Shown: piece after piece, positions 41,990-56,300 of the stretch
How positions within the stretch are numbered: the first letter of the stretch is position 1
Layout of the letters: each line of letters opens with the position of its first letter
Origin: Patiria miniata
Taxonomy: Eukaryota > Echinodermata > Asteroidea > Valvatida > Asterinidae
Direction of reading: 5' to 3'
NCBI RefSeq assembly: GCF_015706575.1
Contig: NW_024037056.1
Span: 13,653,176-13,717,175 of the forward strand
DNA length: 64,000 bases
The notes under the pieces: generated by a model
Told to the model about the DNA's origin: nothing
The model's database searches: none
Seen by the model: the letters and a program-made list of their open reading frames with translations, nothing else
Position numbers and translations under genes: made by a program

Positions 41990-43957
41990 CGGTGATGGTT
42001 TTGTCTTCGTATGGCAGTGTGTTTTGTTTTTTTAAATTAATTGGCGAGGTTCTCAAGTGATCAGACCGGAATTTGAAAAATATTTTTTGTTCTTATTTAT
42101 TCAAATCCATAATTCAAGTGCCCAATAGCGATGATTACGGCACAAATGCTGACATCATCCACATCAGTTGGCATTTGAATCGGGTTTTGTTTAATTTTAC
42201 CAGAGATCTCTAGGGTGAGGCGCTATTAAACGAACCCTGACTGCATTTACACGCGGGGGGGGGGCAGTAAAACTGTTATCAATGTTCCCAATAGAATGGA
42301 AATTTTCATGGGATCGTCTTTGAAGGCTAGTTCTTTTTTTCTCTCTCTCTTCTAAATCACACGAAGCGTTCAAGTCAATTTCTGGGGGTTTTTTGCCATA
42401 ACTTTTTGCAATGGTAGGCCTATACATCACCAGTTTTCCTCTCATAAAGCACAAGTTTCATATTCCATACAGTCTAGCCACGAACTATTCTTTAGTCAGC
42501 TCAGAGCGTTTTTTTTTTATTATGCCCTGCAAACACAAGAAAGCCATAAAAATATGTATTTTTAGATGATAAGCATATGTCATATTAACTCCAAGGACTC
42601 GAAGTCTGCGTCAAACTCCACATTTTAATTGGAGTCTACCCACACTGTTTCTATTTTTGAGTAGCCATAATTATGTGCACCAATGAATTAGACCACATCT
42701 CCCATATTAGGCAGCAACAAACTTCCAATAGAGCAAACAGCGATCAGTCACGTCCTCTGCTTTGCATATTTGGGTCGACTGGCTGTCTTTTGAAGAAAAC
42801 AAGACATCGTTACGAATTAATATTCAAGAGCAGAAAAGAAGAAGAAAAACTTCTTGAAAGTATTTTCATCAAAGACAAATGGACAATCCCCCCTCTGGTT
42901 TTCAAGAGGCCGCCCTCTATGCAGTAGCGGATCTGGAGGGGGTGGTGGGGGTTGCAAGACCCTCCCCCGTTCAGCAGCCGCTGACTTATGTTTTATAGCT
43001 TGCAACCCCCACCCCCTCTAGATCCGCTACTGTATATAGAGGGCCTATTGGAAACCAGAGGGGGGATTGTCCATTTGTCTTTGATTAAAATACTTTCAAG
43101 AAGTTCTACTTCCCCGTTTCTCCTCATGGATATTAATTCGCAACGACAATTTTTTCTCAAAAGGACAGCCAATCACCCCAAATATGCAAAGCAGAGGAAG
43201 TGACTGTTCGCTGTTTGCTCTATTGGAAGTCTGTTGTTGCCTAATATGGGAGACGTGATCTAATTCGTTGGTGCACATAATTATGGCTACTCAAAAATAG
43301 AAACAGTGTGGGTAGACTCCAATGTGGAGTTTGACGCAGACTTCGAGTCCTTGGAGTTAATGTAACATATGCTTATCATCTAAAAATACATGTTTTTATG
43401 GCTTTCGTGTGTTTGCAGGGCATAATAAAATACCGCTCTGAGCTGACGAAAGAATGGTTCGTGGCCACACTGTTTGGAATATGAAACTTGTGCTTTATGA
43501 GAGGAAAATTGGTGATGTATAGGCCTACCATTGCAAAAAGTTATGGCGAAAAAACCCAGAAATTGACTAGAATGCTTCGTGTGATTTAGAAGAGAAAAAA
43601 AAAGAACTGGCCTTCAAAGATGATCCCATGAAAATCCATTTCTATTGGGAACATTGATTAGAGTTTTACTACCCCCCCCCCTTCCCTCGCGTGCAGTTAG
43701 TGTTCGTTAATAACGCCTCACCCTAGAGATCTCTGGTAAAATAAAAAAAAAAATAAAAAAAACAATTCAAATGCAACTGATGTGGATGATATCAGCATTT
43801 TGCCGTAATCATCGCTATTGGGCACTTGAATTATGGATTTGAAAAAAACAAGAACCAAAAAATGTTATTTTTGAAATTCCAGTGTGATCATTGAGAACTA
43901 CGCAAATGATTTGTAAAAAAAACAAAAAAATACTGCAATACGAAGACGAACCATAGG
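41990..43957. repeat. large palindrome, two arms of about 960 bp around a 40-bp centre
   Basis: The left arm 41990-42958 is the reverse complement of 42999-43957, with small indels and substitutions along the whole length. Examples are 'gtcttcgtatggcagt' at the left edge against 'actgcaatacgaagac' at the right, and 'gggggttgcaag' against 'cttgcaaccccc' at the centre. The arms match the single-arm copies at 34195 and 35375, so this is a head-to-head pair or a foldback element. No coding region. Confidence 0.85.
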
Positions 43958-46863
43958 GCGATGGGGGATGAAGCCCCATCCCCTAATTAAAATACAAATG
44001 TAAAACGTGAGTTCGTGTGCCCGAAGCATGAAATGTACTTTGTCAACCAGGCGAAGATCGTTAATGGTCTCTGTGTTTAAAAGACAACATAAAAATCCAG
44101 GTATATGGTACTTCGGCCTTTTCTTCAATAGTAAATTGGCTATCGTGGATCGGAGAGACGAGAGTTGGGCGTTGGGTGGTGTATATTCATGGGGCCGGGA
44201 GTTTTTTTTCCCCGTGTTTGCGCAGGGTTCGGTGTTGATGGATTTTCCGTCCAACCTCGCGAGATGTTTCGATCTGTCAGCGACCCACACTCGCTTCGAA
44301 ACGACGCGCTCGTTCTCGCAACTTGCGGGTTTTTTTTTAATAGTGAGCCAATTGCTGTGCTATAGGCTGCCTTACCAGGGTGACCGTTTTTAGCCGATTT
44401 TCGGCTAACTTTGACAGAATTTTTGTTAAAAAACGAGTGTGACAGAAAATTTGACAGAATGGATTTATTTGGCAAATTTCTGGCAGAATTTTGCAAAAAT
44501 GTTTTTTTTTACAGAAAAACTAGGGGGTGCTGCTTATGACCAAAAAAAAAGTGTACATCTTATGCAAACTGGCGCGCTTACAATACATCGAGATGGTGCA
44601 TTTAAGGCTTGTATGCTCTTCGTTCTCCGTTATTCAGTGCTATTTGATACATTTGAGCTGTTTGAAAGGTAGAAAATCTCACATTTTTTTGTTTCAATGG
44701 CCATCCTCCGGTCGAAAGTGGGGGAAAATATCCTCCCCATCCCCCGGGATTTACGCCCTTTCTTCCGGGGTTGGCGCCGTGCCCCCCTCCCCAACCCCCA
44801 CGCAAGTGTGAATTTGCCAGCAATCGGGGACCCCCTATTGTCCTTCGTTTGTTTGTACTATCTTTTTAGCAAGACCTCCCATTATGTTTTGTACACGAAT
44901 TGGAACCTCTCGGGAATCGGGAACCTTGTCCTCTATTGTTCAAACTCAACCCCCATTCGTAATTTCGAATCCACACTTTACTAAAGATTCGTAGTTCCGA
45001 ATCCACACTTTTAACAATAGTGTGAAGTCATAGCAATGGTTTAAACATGGATACGTCACTGCCTCCCGTCGGTATATTTAATAGTGTTATCAACAGTACA
45101 AATAGGGCGTTCGCTTTGCTTTCATCCCACGTGTTTTGGCAAAATGACGAAACAACACGGGGTGAACAAACATGCTGTGAATGCAAACGGGCGTTGATTT
45201 GTGCCTTAAATGTCATGTTATTGTCGTAATCACGAAAAAGCCTCTTATGCGGCGGACCAATTCGCGGAATGAGGAAGAAAAGTGGACATGTCTCTTGACA
45301 GAAAGTCTTTGTGTGGCATTTTGGCGCGCGTTTGTACGATCGCTGGGGTTAACCAAAAAAGTCGACCGCGGTTAGGAAATTGGAGAACATGTTTGATTAT
45401 AGCTGACTGTGTGCGCTCCATATTATAGTGCGTCAACGGTATATTCAGGTCGTTTGTCATGGTATTTGGCAATGGAAAACACAAGGCAGGGCGGGGCATC
45501 ATTGTTCATAAAAAAAGAAGGGTTTTCGCATTCGATGTCGTTTTTTGCAGTCAGTGAGACAAACATATATTATATCCATGCCCTTGACTAGCGGTCGATA
45601 GCACGTTGTTGTTTATTTAAAATCCCACGCACGCTGCGTTCATTGTGATCTCGAGGCGATGCATGTGATCGCGATATAGTAACGCAGTCGCGAGGATATT
45701 CATAATGCCGCCTATAAAGAGACTTTTTTGTTTTTATTCGAACCACGGAGCTCTCTTAATTTGCATCTGGATGCAGAATCAACAGCGGGAACTGGTCAAG
45801 ATTTATTGCAGTGCGCCGCAAGTTCCTGTTCGGCCATCAAAACAAAATCTATGTCATCAACATTGGTATAATTTGAAATATATTACCCCAAAACAATGAG
45901 CTGTAAATGGAAGCGATGAGTTGTTAATTGTAATTGCCATGCTATTTTGTGCAAACTAGATTATTCGGTAGACCAATTTCCCACTGGAAAGAATATGGCT
46001 GTTATTTTACGGGTGGGGGGGGGGGGGGGGATTAGACAACCAGAACATCTTATACTGCTATCGGAAATAACAATAATGCACGCAGGTAAAAAAAAAAGCG
46101 CATTGGAATGCAATTTGGCGGGAAATAGTTCGCGCCATTATTCAGATCCCGCGCAAAAGCACGTGCACGCACGTGTTTTTGTGTGTACGTGTGCGATGTT
46201 TACGCGATGTAGTGGCTGTATATAGGACAGACGCCAATAATTCAATGAAGCGTTGATGATATATGGCTTTCGCGCGATTTTAATGATGTGGCGAAGTGCG
46301 TGATCGGAAACTCAATATGTTGTTTTATTTCTTGTATTTCCTTCTTGATGTCATTCGCCCAAGGGAATAACTTATCACCTCTCATTTGTAAGAGAATATT
46401 TCTCGGAAAAGGGAAGTCAATGATGCAAACGGAATATGGCCTAGATCTTACCCCGATTATCCGTTTCAATTATGGATCGGTGGGGTTCCGGTGCAATCTA
46501 CGGTCGTTGACGGTAAAACACAGTTTGTGTTTTCCTTTTGTCTTCTCTATCGGTCGAACGGGTAGGCCCTATAGCTGGAAATTATCGACGAACAATTAAA
46601 GGGGCATTGCGGCCTGAAATCCCCGAAAATTTCATGTTTTGATTGTTTACTGTCCTATTTCAAACGTCTAGTTGAAAGGAAACTAACCCAATGTCTTAAA
46701 GTTCCGAGAAAAGACGAGAAAAAAAACCCGATTGTTTACACCGGACACGACGGAGTACGCATATTCCCTGTCGTTTTCACACATTGAACGATACATGTTG
46801 TGTGTGTCACATAATTACAAAGAGCAACCAAAATACAAAATGTTGTTTCTTACAAGTCCGCAG
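43958..46863. other. no gene recognised
   Basis: Mostly AT-rich with GC-rich patches near 44150-44330 and 45290-45370 and a poly-G run at 46015-46030. An inverted copy of the 'acaaacaaaggagggacaat' repeat lies at about 44826-44902. Short frames on both strands show no domain. Confidence 0.4.
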
Positions 46864-47363
46864 NNNNNNNNNNNNNNNNNNNNNNNNNNNNNNNNNNNNN
46901 NNNNNNNNNNNNNNNNNNNNNNNNNNNNNNNNNNNNNNNNNNNNNNNNNNNNNNNNNNNNNNNNNNNNNNNNNNNNNNNNNNNNNNNNNNNNNNNNNNNN
47001 NNNNNNNNNNNNNNNNNNNNNNNNNNNNNNNNNNNNNNNNNNNNNNNNNNNNNNNNNNNNNNNNNNNNNNNNNNNNNNNNNNNNNNNNNNNNNNNNNNNN
47101 NNNNNNNNNNNNNNNNNNNNNNNNNNNNNNNNNNNNNNNNNNNNNNNNNNNNNNNNNNNNNNNNNNNNNNNNNNNNNNNNNNNNNNNNNNNNNNNNNNNN
47201 NNNNNNNNNNNNNNNNNNNNNNNNNNNNNNNNNNNNNNNNNNNNNNNNNNNNNNNNNNNNNNNNNNNNNNNNNNNNNNNNNNNNNNNNNNNNNNNNNNNN
47301 NNNNNNNNNNNNNNNNNNNNNNNNNNNNNNNNNNNNNNNNNNNNNNNNNNNNNNNNNNNNNNN
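46864..47363. other. assembly gap, 500 N
   Basis: Exactly 500 N. The sequence to its right restarts inside sequence already present on its left (21462 onward), so the true gap may be an overlap. Confidence 0.99.
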
Positions 47364-50300
47364 GACGGCGTGTGCACCGCAACTTGGTCGGAGCCATACG
47401 TTTTCCGTCGAACAACAGTTTCGGGTTTTATTCCCACCGAAATCGCTGAAATAACGCTCACGAAAACTAACAGTTATGTACAGTTGACGAAGACGAAAAT
47501 GGACGAAGATATTTACTAACGATGGTGACGAAAATATATACAGTAGAATACGATGCCAACGGATGAAAACGTGATGAAACTTATGTATAAACTTTACTGA
47601 AGGCAACGGTAAACAAAGATGGCGATATTTACATGCATGTGCGTTTGTTTGTGCAGTGACATGTGTCTCCAGAGTCCGACGCAGGTATGGTCGGCCAACG
47701 AACAAAGTGTTTTTAATTACGTGTCGCTACAACGTATACGGCAAAATGTGCTGTCATATCCTATTAAGACCCCATACACTATAGTTTTTGAGTTCACTTT
47801 ACACTTCATTTTAAAATTGTGTAAACAACCTGCTATAAACCTAAACACACCTAAGTTACATATTCCATTTTTGAAAATATGTAAACAGCTTGCTTCTGAC
47901 CTATACAATGATTCTTAAAGGCATATGGGATCTTTTGCATTTATCCCGAAAGCAACCTAGCGAATTATTATCAAAGAAGCTCACTTGTGGATTTAAGGTT
48001 GTGAATGATTTTTACTTTTTTTCTCAAAAAGTATTGTATTGTTTTGTTTTATTTCCATTTGTCACAAATTAATATAATGCCAATGCAACAATTAACTACA
48101 ATAACTAATCTTAATAGAATGCGAATGCAACAGTTTGATTAATTAAAAATAAATGGTGACAGATGTGTGAATCAGGAATAAGCCTAAGCTTAGTTGTACA
48201 GAGCCTGGTCCCGTTTGTGAAAATCGTATGAAATATACAATAATTAAAGCTATAATTTGAATAATTTATCAATAAAACTTATTAATTAATTACTAAGCCT
48301 ATAATAGCAGAAAAAACTGAAGGAAAATGAAATATACTGATTTACAATATAACATTTGATTGTGATGGAATGTGACTTATACAAATGTCAAATATGGATG
48401 CTCTTATATAATACTAAGAATAAGTACATTTTTAGCTATCTTTTAAATTTATGCACAGTCCGAGAAAGGGGTAAGCTGATAACAGAGAATCAGAAAAGTT
48501 TAATGTCCACTGAGCTGGAACTTCAACGGAGTAGGCTACAAACATTCTTCCTTTGACACTGTGAGTGGTGTTATTATTGGAAACGAACACGATTCATCAA
48601 AGGGAAATGCTTCTATATGCCTCACATATCTGTTCGTGCCAATCAGACTGTAAGGTGGTAAGCGATATATTGGTCAACGGAAATTGAAAGAGAAGATACA
48701 TATCTGGCCGGTTTCTCCCGCCAGGCAAGGGAACTCCACGGCGGAGGACTAACAAAGGAGGGAGAACGACTGGGAATATCGGATTTCAGGAGAAGATATC
48801 GGGCAAAATATTGGTGAACTCCCACTGAAAGCAGGAGCTTCACTTTCATTACAGATGCTATCAATCGGACGAGAAATCAGTGTCCAAGAGAAAGCAAGAC
48901 AAACTGGAACACCTCGAGTTTAATTTAAATGGTCATTGCGCTTTTAAAGCATTGTGTATTAGCTTGTGTATTCGATTGCAAGGGACACTGCGATCCTGGC
49001 GTCACGATCATTCCAGTTGGCTAAGACTTTGCAGGTCAACTTGTCATTTTTAATGGAACAACAAGCAAATCAACAATTAATTTCTTCCTGGAAGCTGTCC
49101 GTTCGCAACAAAAGAAAACATTTGAACTTTGAAAACGATAACCTATTTCGTAAAATGTAAATTACCGAAAAAACAGACATGCGGATAAAAAGTTGGTAAT
49201 TTTTCCTCTTGAAATACTTTATTATGTTAATCTGAAGTTTCATGTACTTTGTGGTGCATTGGTTCAGAACATGAAAGTTTAATTTCCCTTCCACGTATAC
49301 GTTGGGATTGTCATTTCATCTTACATGCAGGGAATATTCTACACAGATGAAAGCACAAAAGAAGTGCGAGTCGATGGGGGAAAAGAAATGAACATATTTA
49401 TTTTGTTCCGTGAATGTGTGCTCGTGCAATCAGACGCGACAGACAGCTTGGGAATTCCTCATTTTTACGCAGCGCCTGAGCTGAAGTGCCAGACGAGGGC
49501 TCTTGTGGGCCCCTTCAGGCCTTCCGATTTTGCTCAGTCCGTAGGAAGCAGCCATCAACTCGCCAGAGATGAGTGGCTGGCATACCAAATCTTACTCGCC
49601 TTCCACGCGGAGTTAAGTTGGTCCTTTTTTTCTGGCGGGTTAACGCGTGGCACTGATGCAAACTAAAGCCGCAACGACACTCATGAGTGAAGTGCACACG
49701 GCACGCTGGCATCGGACAGCGTTACCCGATACCCCCAGTATGCCCCTGGATTTTGCGAGAATGTTAGGACTGCAAAACGGCATTACGAAAAGGGGAGATG
49801 GGGTTTGTCCACAGTCAGGGCAAATAAGGATTACCTCCGTCAGACAGATCGTTGCTTGGGTTGAGTTCGGGAAATAGGTCGGGTGGTGACGCGGGCAATT
49901 TTGATCGCGTGACCTCTATCTTGTCGGTTTCTTTCTAAAGGCGGAAGTCACGTCTTCTCCACTTGTCAACAATTCTGCCGAAGCGAGAAAGTGAAGTCTC
50001 GTTATCAGTCAATATCCCTGCTCGCAAAATTGAAAGACTAGCTGTACAAGTTTAATTTACCGGGACCGGGTGTATCTTGGTTTGAAATACGCAACATTTG
50101 GACTAAATTTCACTTTCACATAGTTGCAAAATATAGTTGCAAATTACAGTTGCAAAACGCAGCTTACTACTTTCTGTCGTCTCAAATTGTATTCTCTATT
50201 CAGTATGTCGAATGTTTTTATTGTGCGTCTTTTTTGGTGGGTTGACCGAAAACTTAAAAGCATACTTAGATTTGTTTTTTGTTCTTCCCATGGTAGTTCT

Positions 50301-53300
50301 CGCCAAAACGGAGTGTAATTATGAAACGCTAATTCTTATTTCATCTTCAATTAAATAATTCATTTGTGAACAGCCAATAAATGTTCTTTCTTTTTTAAAG
50401 AGCTTTAAAACAAGTTGACATCAAAACGTAAGAACAGCGTTGCAATAAACTAGACATTCAATCCAATTCATCCGTGCGCGTACCAATTAAAATAGAGCAA
50501 GTGGACGACTTGTTACGTGACGAACGAGATTATTTTTTTGTGTTTACGCCTTAGTCACCCACTCCCCTCTATCCGTCGTCCAAAACATTTAGTCTTTCCT
50601 TCAGGATTGCTGTCGGAGCCGAGGGCTTCTCATTTGTCACGCTGCTGGGGCCAGACCTTTAAGGGTCCTTGAGAAAGTCTTGAGAAAAGGCTACACTGCA
50701 CACTCGACTGACTATTCACGTTTCGAGTGCGCGCTGTGGGCGTTCGATACTCCCACGGCCAGGCGCGTCACAACCCTGTTGCCGAGGAAATCGATAGCCC
50801 ACGACATCGATCTCAAAAGAGTCGAAGGCCGTTAGAATAGCAAACACGCCTATATGTACTGCGCAGGCGCAGTAGCCAAACCAGTTGCTAGAAAATAGAA
50901 ACTGAAGTAGCGCCGGATTAATCTGCTCTACATCTCAATAGGAAATGTTGCAATTCCGTGCGCTTGCTCAGCGTCAATCATATTTTCGAGATGTCATCAA
51001 AGATTGTCTATTCTCTTTTATTCATGTTATAACCGTCAACATTGCGTTTGAACAGTTTCCCGGAGAGAGGGAGGGTGTTTTGTTTGGACTAGCTCTCGGC
51101 ATCAGGAGATCTCAGTTGGGGACACGCCAGACTACCGAGTACGAGCCATCAGCCAACTGATTGCAACACAGATCGCCCAGAGTGCAGATTAAAGAAAAAT
51201 ACCACTTGCATCACTTTATGTGTCCTGAACTAAACATTCCCCTGATGTGATTTAAACGTCATTTGGGGCTAATAAAGACATTATTTGACCATTCCTCCTC
51301 CGCAAATCTCTCTTCCTGCTGAAACCTTACCTTTACCAGAGACTGCCAATGAATTTTAAGACATATCAGATTTTTTTTTCAGAGATGCGATAAGGTGAGC
51401 TGTCTGGTTTTTGGATGAGCAACGATCGATAAGATTCAAGATAAAACGGAAGCTGCATTCATTACTTTGTACAAGATTCTCCCTAACTCAACAGAAACAG
51501 GCCTGTCTGGTGTTTTTATGAGCAAGAAGTGATTTTATTTAATCAAAAAGGAATTGCTGATTGAATTTTGGTTCTTGTTTTTTTTTTTTTTTTAACAGCA
51601 ACAAGGAAGAAAGATTGTCTTGGCGCACGGACACGATGAACGACCTCCATCGAGTCATCCTCCTCGTTTCCATGGGAACGCTCGCCCTCCTCTTGTGCCT
51701 ACCGTCTCGCACCGATGCACAGCCCGTGGGGAAGTTCGATTTCGACTTTAACGATGAACCAGAGGCTGGCTTCGAAGGATGGGGTTGGAAGCCGCCCCCA
51801 CTCCTCATGACGAGGCAGCGAGTCTTAGAGAGATTGGCCGATATGGCCATGTCGAGGTCCAACAACGGCCCAGGTGAGAATCAGGGCCCAGTCTGGAGCC
51901 AGGGCTCAATTAGAGATCAGGTCCCAGAAATCGGTTCTCACTTAGGGACCAGGACCCAATTACGTTGGTGTATTATGTAGATAACTTTTCTCGAGTTCTA
52001 GCAACGGCCCAGGTGAGAATCGAGGCCCAGTTTTGAAGCCAGTGCCCTTTTAGAGATCAGGTCCCAGTTAGGAATCGGTGCTCACTTAGGGAACAGGACC
52101 CAATCAAGTTGATATAGATGTTGATAACTTTTCTGAGCAATTCTACATTCACCCCCCCCCCCAAAAAAAGCTGAGATATAAGCTAGTTTTAATTTAATCA
52201 CTATACGTATGGTAACCTATTATTTTTATTAATCATTTCTGGTGATGAAACCATGTACCAAGGATTCCTCAAAAGCGCCCAAGGCACTGTAGCTCGCAAG
52301 CCTGAAGAAACCTGTGGAGAGAAGACAATGAGAAGAAGCTACAGTTTTAGAGGTGGGAGGAAATGCCCAGAAGAATCTTCTGGGAAAAACCCACGGAATC
52401 AGGCAGGGGCTGAAACCCCAATCCACATTTTGGCCCAGGTGGGATTTGAACCCGGGTCACAGCGGTGGAAGGCGAGGAAAGTACCGCTATGCCAGCCTGA
52501 CTCCCAGCTTGCATCACCGTTTTGTTCGGGCTCCCGAGTCTAGAGGTTAAGGTTTTGGGAGAGCAATTGGAGCGTAGAAACCACTTACATTTGGGGCCAC
52601 GGAACCTACCGATGACAAACTCAGACCACACTCTTCGTGGATAACCCAAACTTGCTTCACTTACCGTATACCCTTACCGCAACCAGATTATATAAACACT
52701 GATTATTAAACTCTTCCGCCCTCTATTGGGCGATGCGAATTGGGTATGTTAAATCTACGTTTTGTGATAGTGGAAGGTCACATGTATTTTTAACAAAACA
52801 ATTTTGTTGTAGCCTATTTAAACAAAAAATAAACCATAGGCTGAACAAAGATAGTGACTTGAGTGAAAGACCACCTACAGATGAATGGAAAGCTTATTGG
52901 TATCGAGCGCGGTACGGTGTTCCGCAGGTGACACATTCAAATCCCTCTCCAATTATATACCAATATCAAAACAATGACATTGACAGCGAAGCGATTTGGT
53001 AAAAAAAATAATAATAAGTGCTAGCGCACAATAAGCTCTGGCCGTGTTGCAAGAAGTCGTGCATGAAAGTCTTGCATGAAATCGATCAAAATGATCCCTG
53101 CCAGAGCTGAAAATGCGACGCCGAAAAATGCAACGGCGATAGCACATTATGGAACGCCATACTTTTGGTCAATTTTCCAGGGACAAACAGACCGACCAAC
53201 CGACCGACCGACCACCAAGTGACATTTAGAAGCTCCTGCCAGAGCTTTAAGAAAAAACTGTGTTTTTCCTCCCAACAGGTTACACGATTCCCCGAAAAAG

Positions 53301-56300
53301 GCAGGCCGGCGGCGTAGGGATCCGCTTTTTCCCCATAGATCGAGTGTCCTTGGACGATCAACTGAGAACGGAACGGGACGTGCTAGCAAACATTGAAAGG
53401 AACCTGCGAGATTTCGACGCAGCCGGCAGAAGGAGATAGGAAACAGAATACACACCAACAGGTCCAACGGTTTTACATTTGTTTTAACAGGTAAGCAGAG
53501 AAAGGCCAGACGAAACATTTTTTGGTACAATGTCAAAACTGCGGTGCAAAGTTAATTTAACAGTGTGATTATGTGCCCAATGGTTACGATGTTGGATTCG
53601 TGTGCCGTGGTACATGGGTTCGAACCCTGACGGGAAACATGGTGCTTGTGTTCCTGGGCAAGACACTTTACTACGATTGCCTCTCTCCATCCAGGAGTAT
53701 AAATGGGTACCTGTGAAGTTGCTGCAGGGTCTCATTCCTGATGAACAGGGATAATAATTGTGATGCGCGTTTGATCATGTTGTTATGGAATTTGCGCAAT
53801 ATATGCCCTTTGGAAGCCACTTTAGCGTCATATGTTATACCTTAGGGAGACACGTCGAATTAGGGAGACATTTCAATGTCCCCCTAATTCCACATCCCCC
53901 ATATAGAGGCACAATTTTGTTGTCCCAAATAGGCTAGATCGATCGCTCGTGGTCCAATTAGTCAAATTACCGACATTTGTGGGGTAGGATAAGGTACAGT
54001 TGGGGTTAGAGGTCATAAAAAAAAAATGTGTGCAAAGGTCTATGGGAATGTCCCCCTAATACCCAATTATCGGTAATTATTATCCACCAATTAGGATCGA
54101 GGATCCTAATGTCTGCTTGAAGATAATGTACTTGTAACTGGCGTTCCATACTATCACTTTTCCATGCTGTTGACACAGAGACAGCTGTAGGAGTTTTTGA
54201 AACCAAAAGCTCAAAACAAATTTTATCACAGATGCTAACATTGTATATGTTAATGAGATTTCTTCTCCTTCTCTCTACTTCTTTGCTGCCATCCCTTTAG
54301 TCAAGATTTCATCGAGATACACAGTACAGGCTGAATTAATCTACTATAAAAGACTCATTTCTTACTCACGTTCGCCATGTTCCGCCTCGTCCACAAGTCC
54401 ACTTCTTTCTCAAGCCCTGCAGTCGTGGGGAGGAACGCCTCGTCAAGCCCCTCCAACAGACACTTTGATGCCCGCTAGCAAAGTCCCTCCCCGGAACACT
54501 TCGAAGAACTCCCCCGACTCCAAGTGCGTCGTGTGGGACCCGCCTCGGTCTCTTAGTTCACGGCTATTTTGATTCAACAGAACGCGCGAAGTACCCATTA
54601 GGGACCCGCCCGTCGCACCGCATCGACTGCCTTGTGTATATAGGAACGAACTTTAATAATTTTAGCGACGATGTCGTTAGCATTAACCGAGCTTGAAACC
54701 GATCAAAAGTTGTTGTGAAGCGTTAGTTTTGTCTTGTGTGTTTAGTTTTAGCGGTGATTTTTAAACGGAGAAAAAAAAAGACAGTTCTGTAGGATAAAGA
54801 TAACATTACCGGATTGGATGTTATTTCATGTACATAGTTTTGCAGCCAGATTTTATTTTGTTCTAACGGGAATACTCTGACGGATATGCACATGTTTACG
54901 AGGGAGTAGACTGGTACCTTGAGAAGAATTGAAGTGTTTTGAATTTCCAGGAGTTGGAAACTTGACCGCACGTCACCTCTTGCACGAGGAACGTTAAAAA
55001 CGTTACAAACGCATAGGCTCCATGCACAAGTTCCCCTTCAACGGCCAGAAAAGGAGAGTTGGGGGAGACCTAGACTGGTTCCCGGCCCATCCCCTGCGTA
55101 TTTGGAATGATCAAAAGTTATTGGGGGCGGGGATTTGTCTGGGAGAGACAAATAGCTTTGGCACACTCAGGAAATCGTGCGTACTTCGCGCGCGAGCCAG
55201 TACAGTACAGTACGCACACGCTGTGTGTCCCGTCCAAAGCAAGGGGCTCTCAAAAATAGTAAAAACGCCCCCTCTTTGTTGGCGCACGGAGCCTATAGCA
55301 TGGAAAAACTTTCTTTTTGATTCGCTGAATGGTCTGACGCTGTCTGATTTATGAAAAGAAATAGGACTAAATGGAACTTGAGCGGCAGATAGTCGGTAGT
55401 TTAGATTGGTAAAAATTAGTTTGTTTGTTTTGTCAACAACGTTTTAACATGGAGTCCGAAATGGGTCTGAGTTCGCATTTAGGCGTATCAATGCTGCTTT
55501 GCGCATATCTCAAGATATAGTTATTATGTGATATGCGACTCACATTGTCGGGCAGTAAGTTCAATTCTGTTTATGACGTCACAAGGTTTATCACCGAGTT
55601 GTAATGTAAAACTTGTTTGATAAATTGGACAGAACTTCGTGTTGCTAATTGTTTTAGAAAAAAATTATAACACATTACAAAACTTTAACAAGTTGTAATG
55701 TGTTTCTGTCATTTTATGTGTTGAAAGCTACAGTCGAGTACTAGCACTAATACTGTGAATTTGTGGTTTTATTTTGCAATTAAGATAAGATGAAGGACTC
55801 CGTATTTCAAAAAAAGGGCAAACAAAAGTTGCATGTTGAATCCACTTTGGTTGGAGGATCTGAACGTTATAAGTCGGCAGTAATTATGATTTTTTTTCCA
55901 AACGTTCACTAAGATGTCAGCTTTATTAAGCAAACTGTCATTATAAATCCAAATTAGCTTTTCAGGAATTTGAATGTTTATGAAGCAAGCTATGCTTGCA
56001 TATTATCCTTACTTTCACCGTAATAGACTTAGTTAGACTCATTTGAATGTTTACAAATTGATTTAAATCCAGATTTTGAATGACTGTTGGTATTTTTAAA
56101 TAAGAAACACTTTAGCGGCTATTACTTAATAAATTGGAATGTATGCATTTTTCGGTCTGTGCAGTTTAGTCTTATAGATGTATATCTTAGATGAATATAC
56201 CATAAGTTGGTAAAATTCACAACTTCTTGAACTGGTGCCGATAAAAGGCAAATTGATTATCTGCTGTATTCACACAGATCACGTTATGCCTTTTTGAATA

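Noticed and set aside
46732-47705. Long ORFs running through the second N gap
   Set aside because: Same artefact of N bases; no support on either side.
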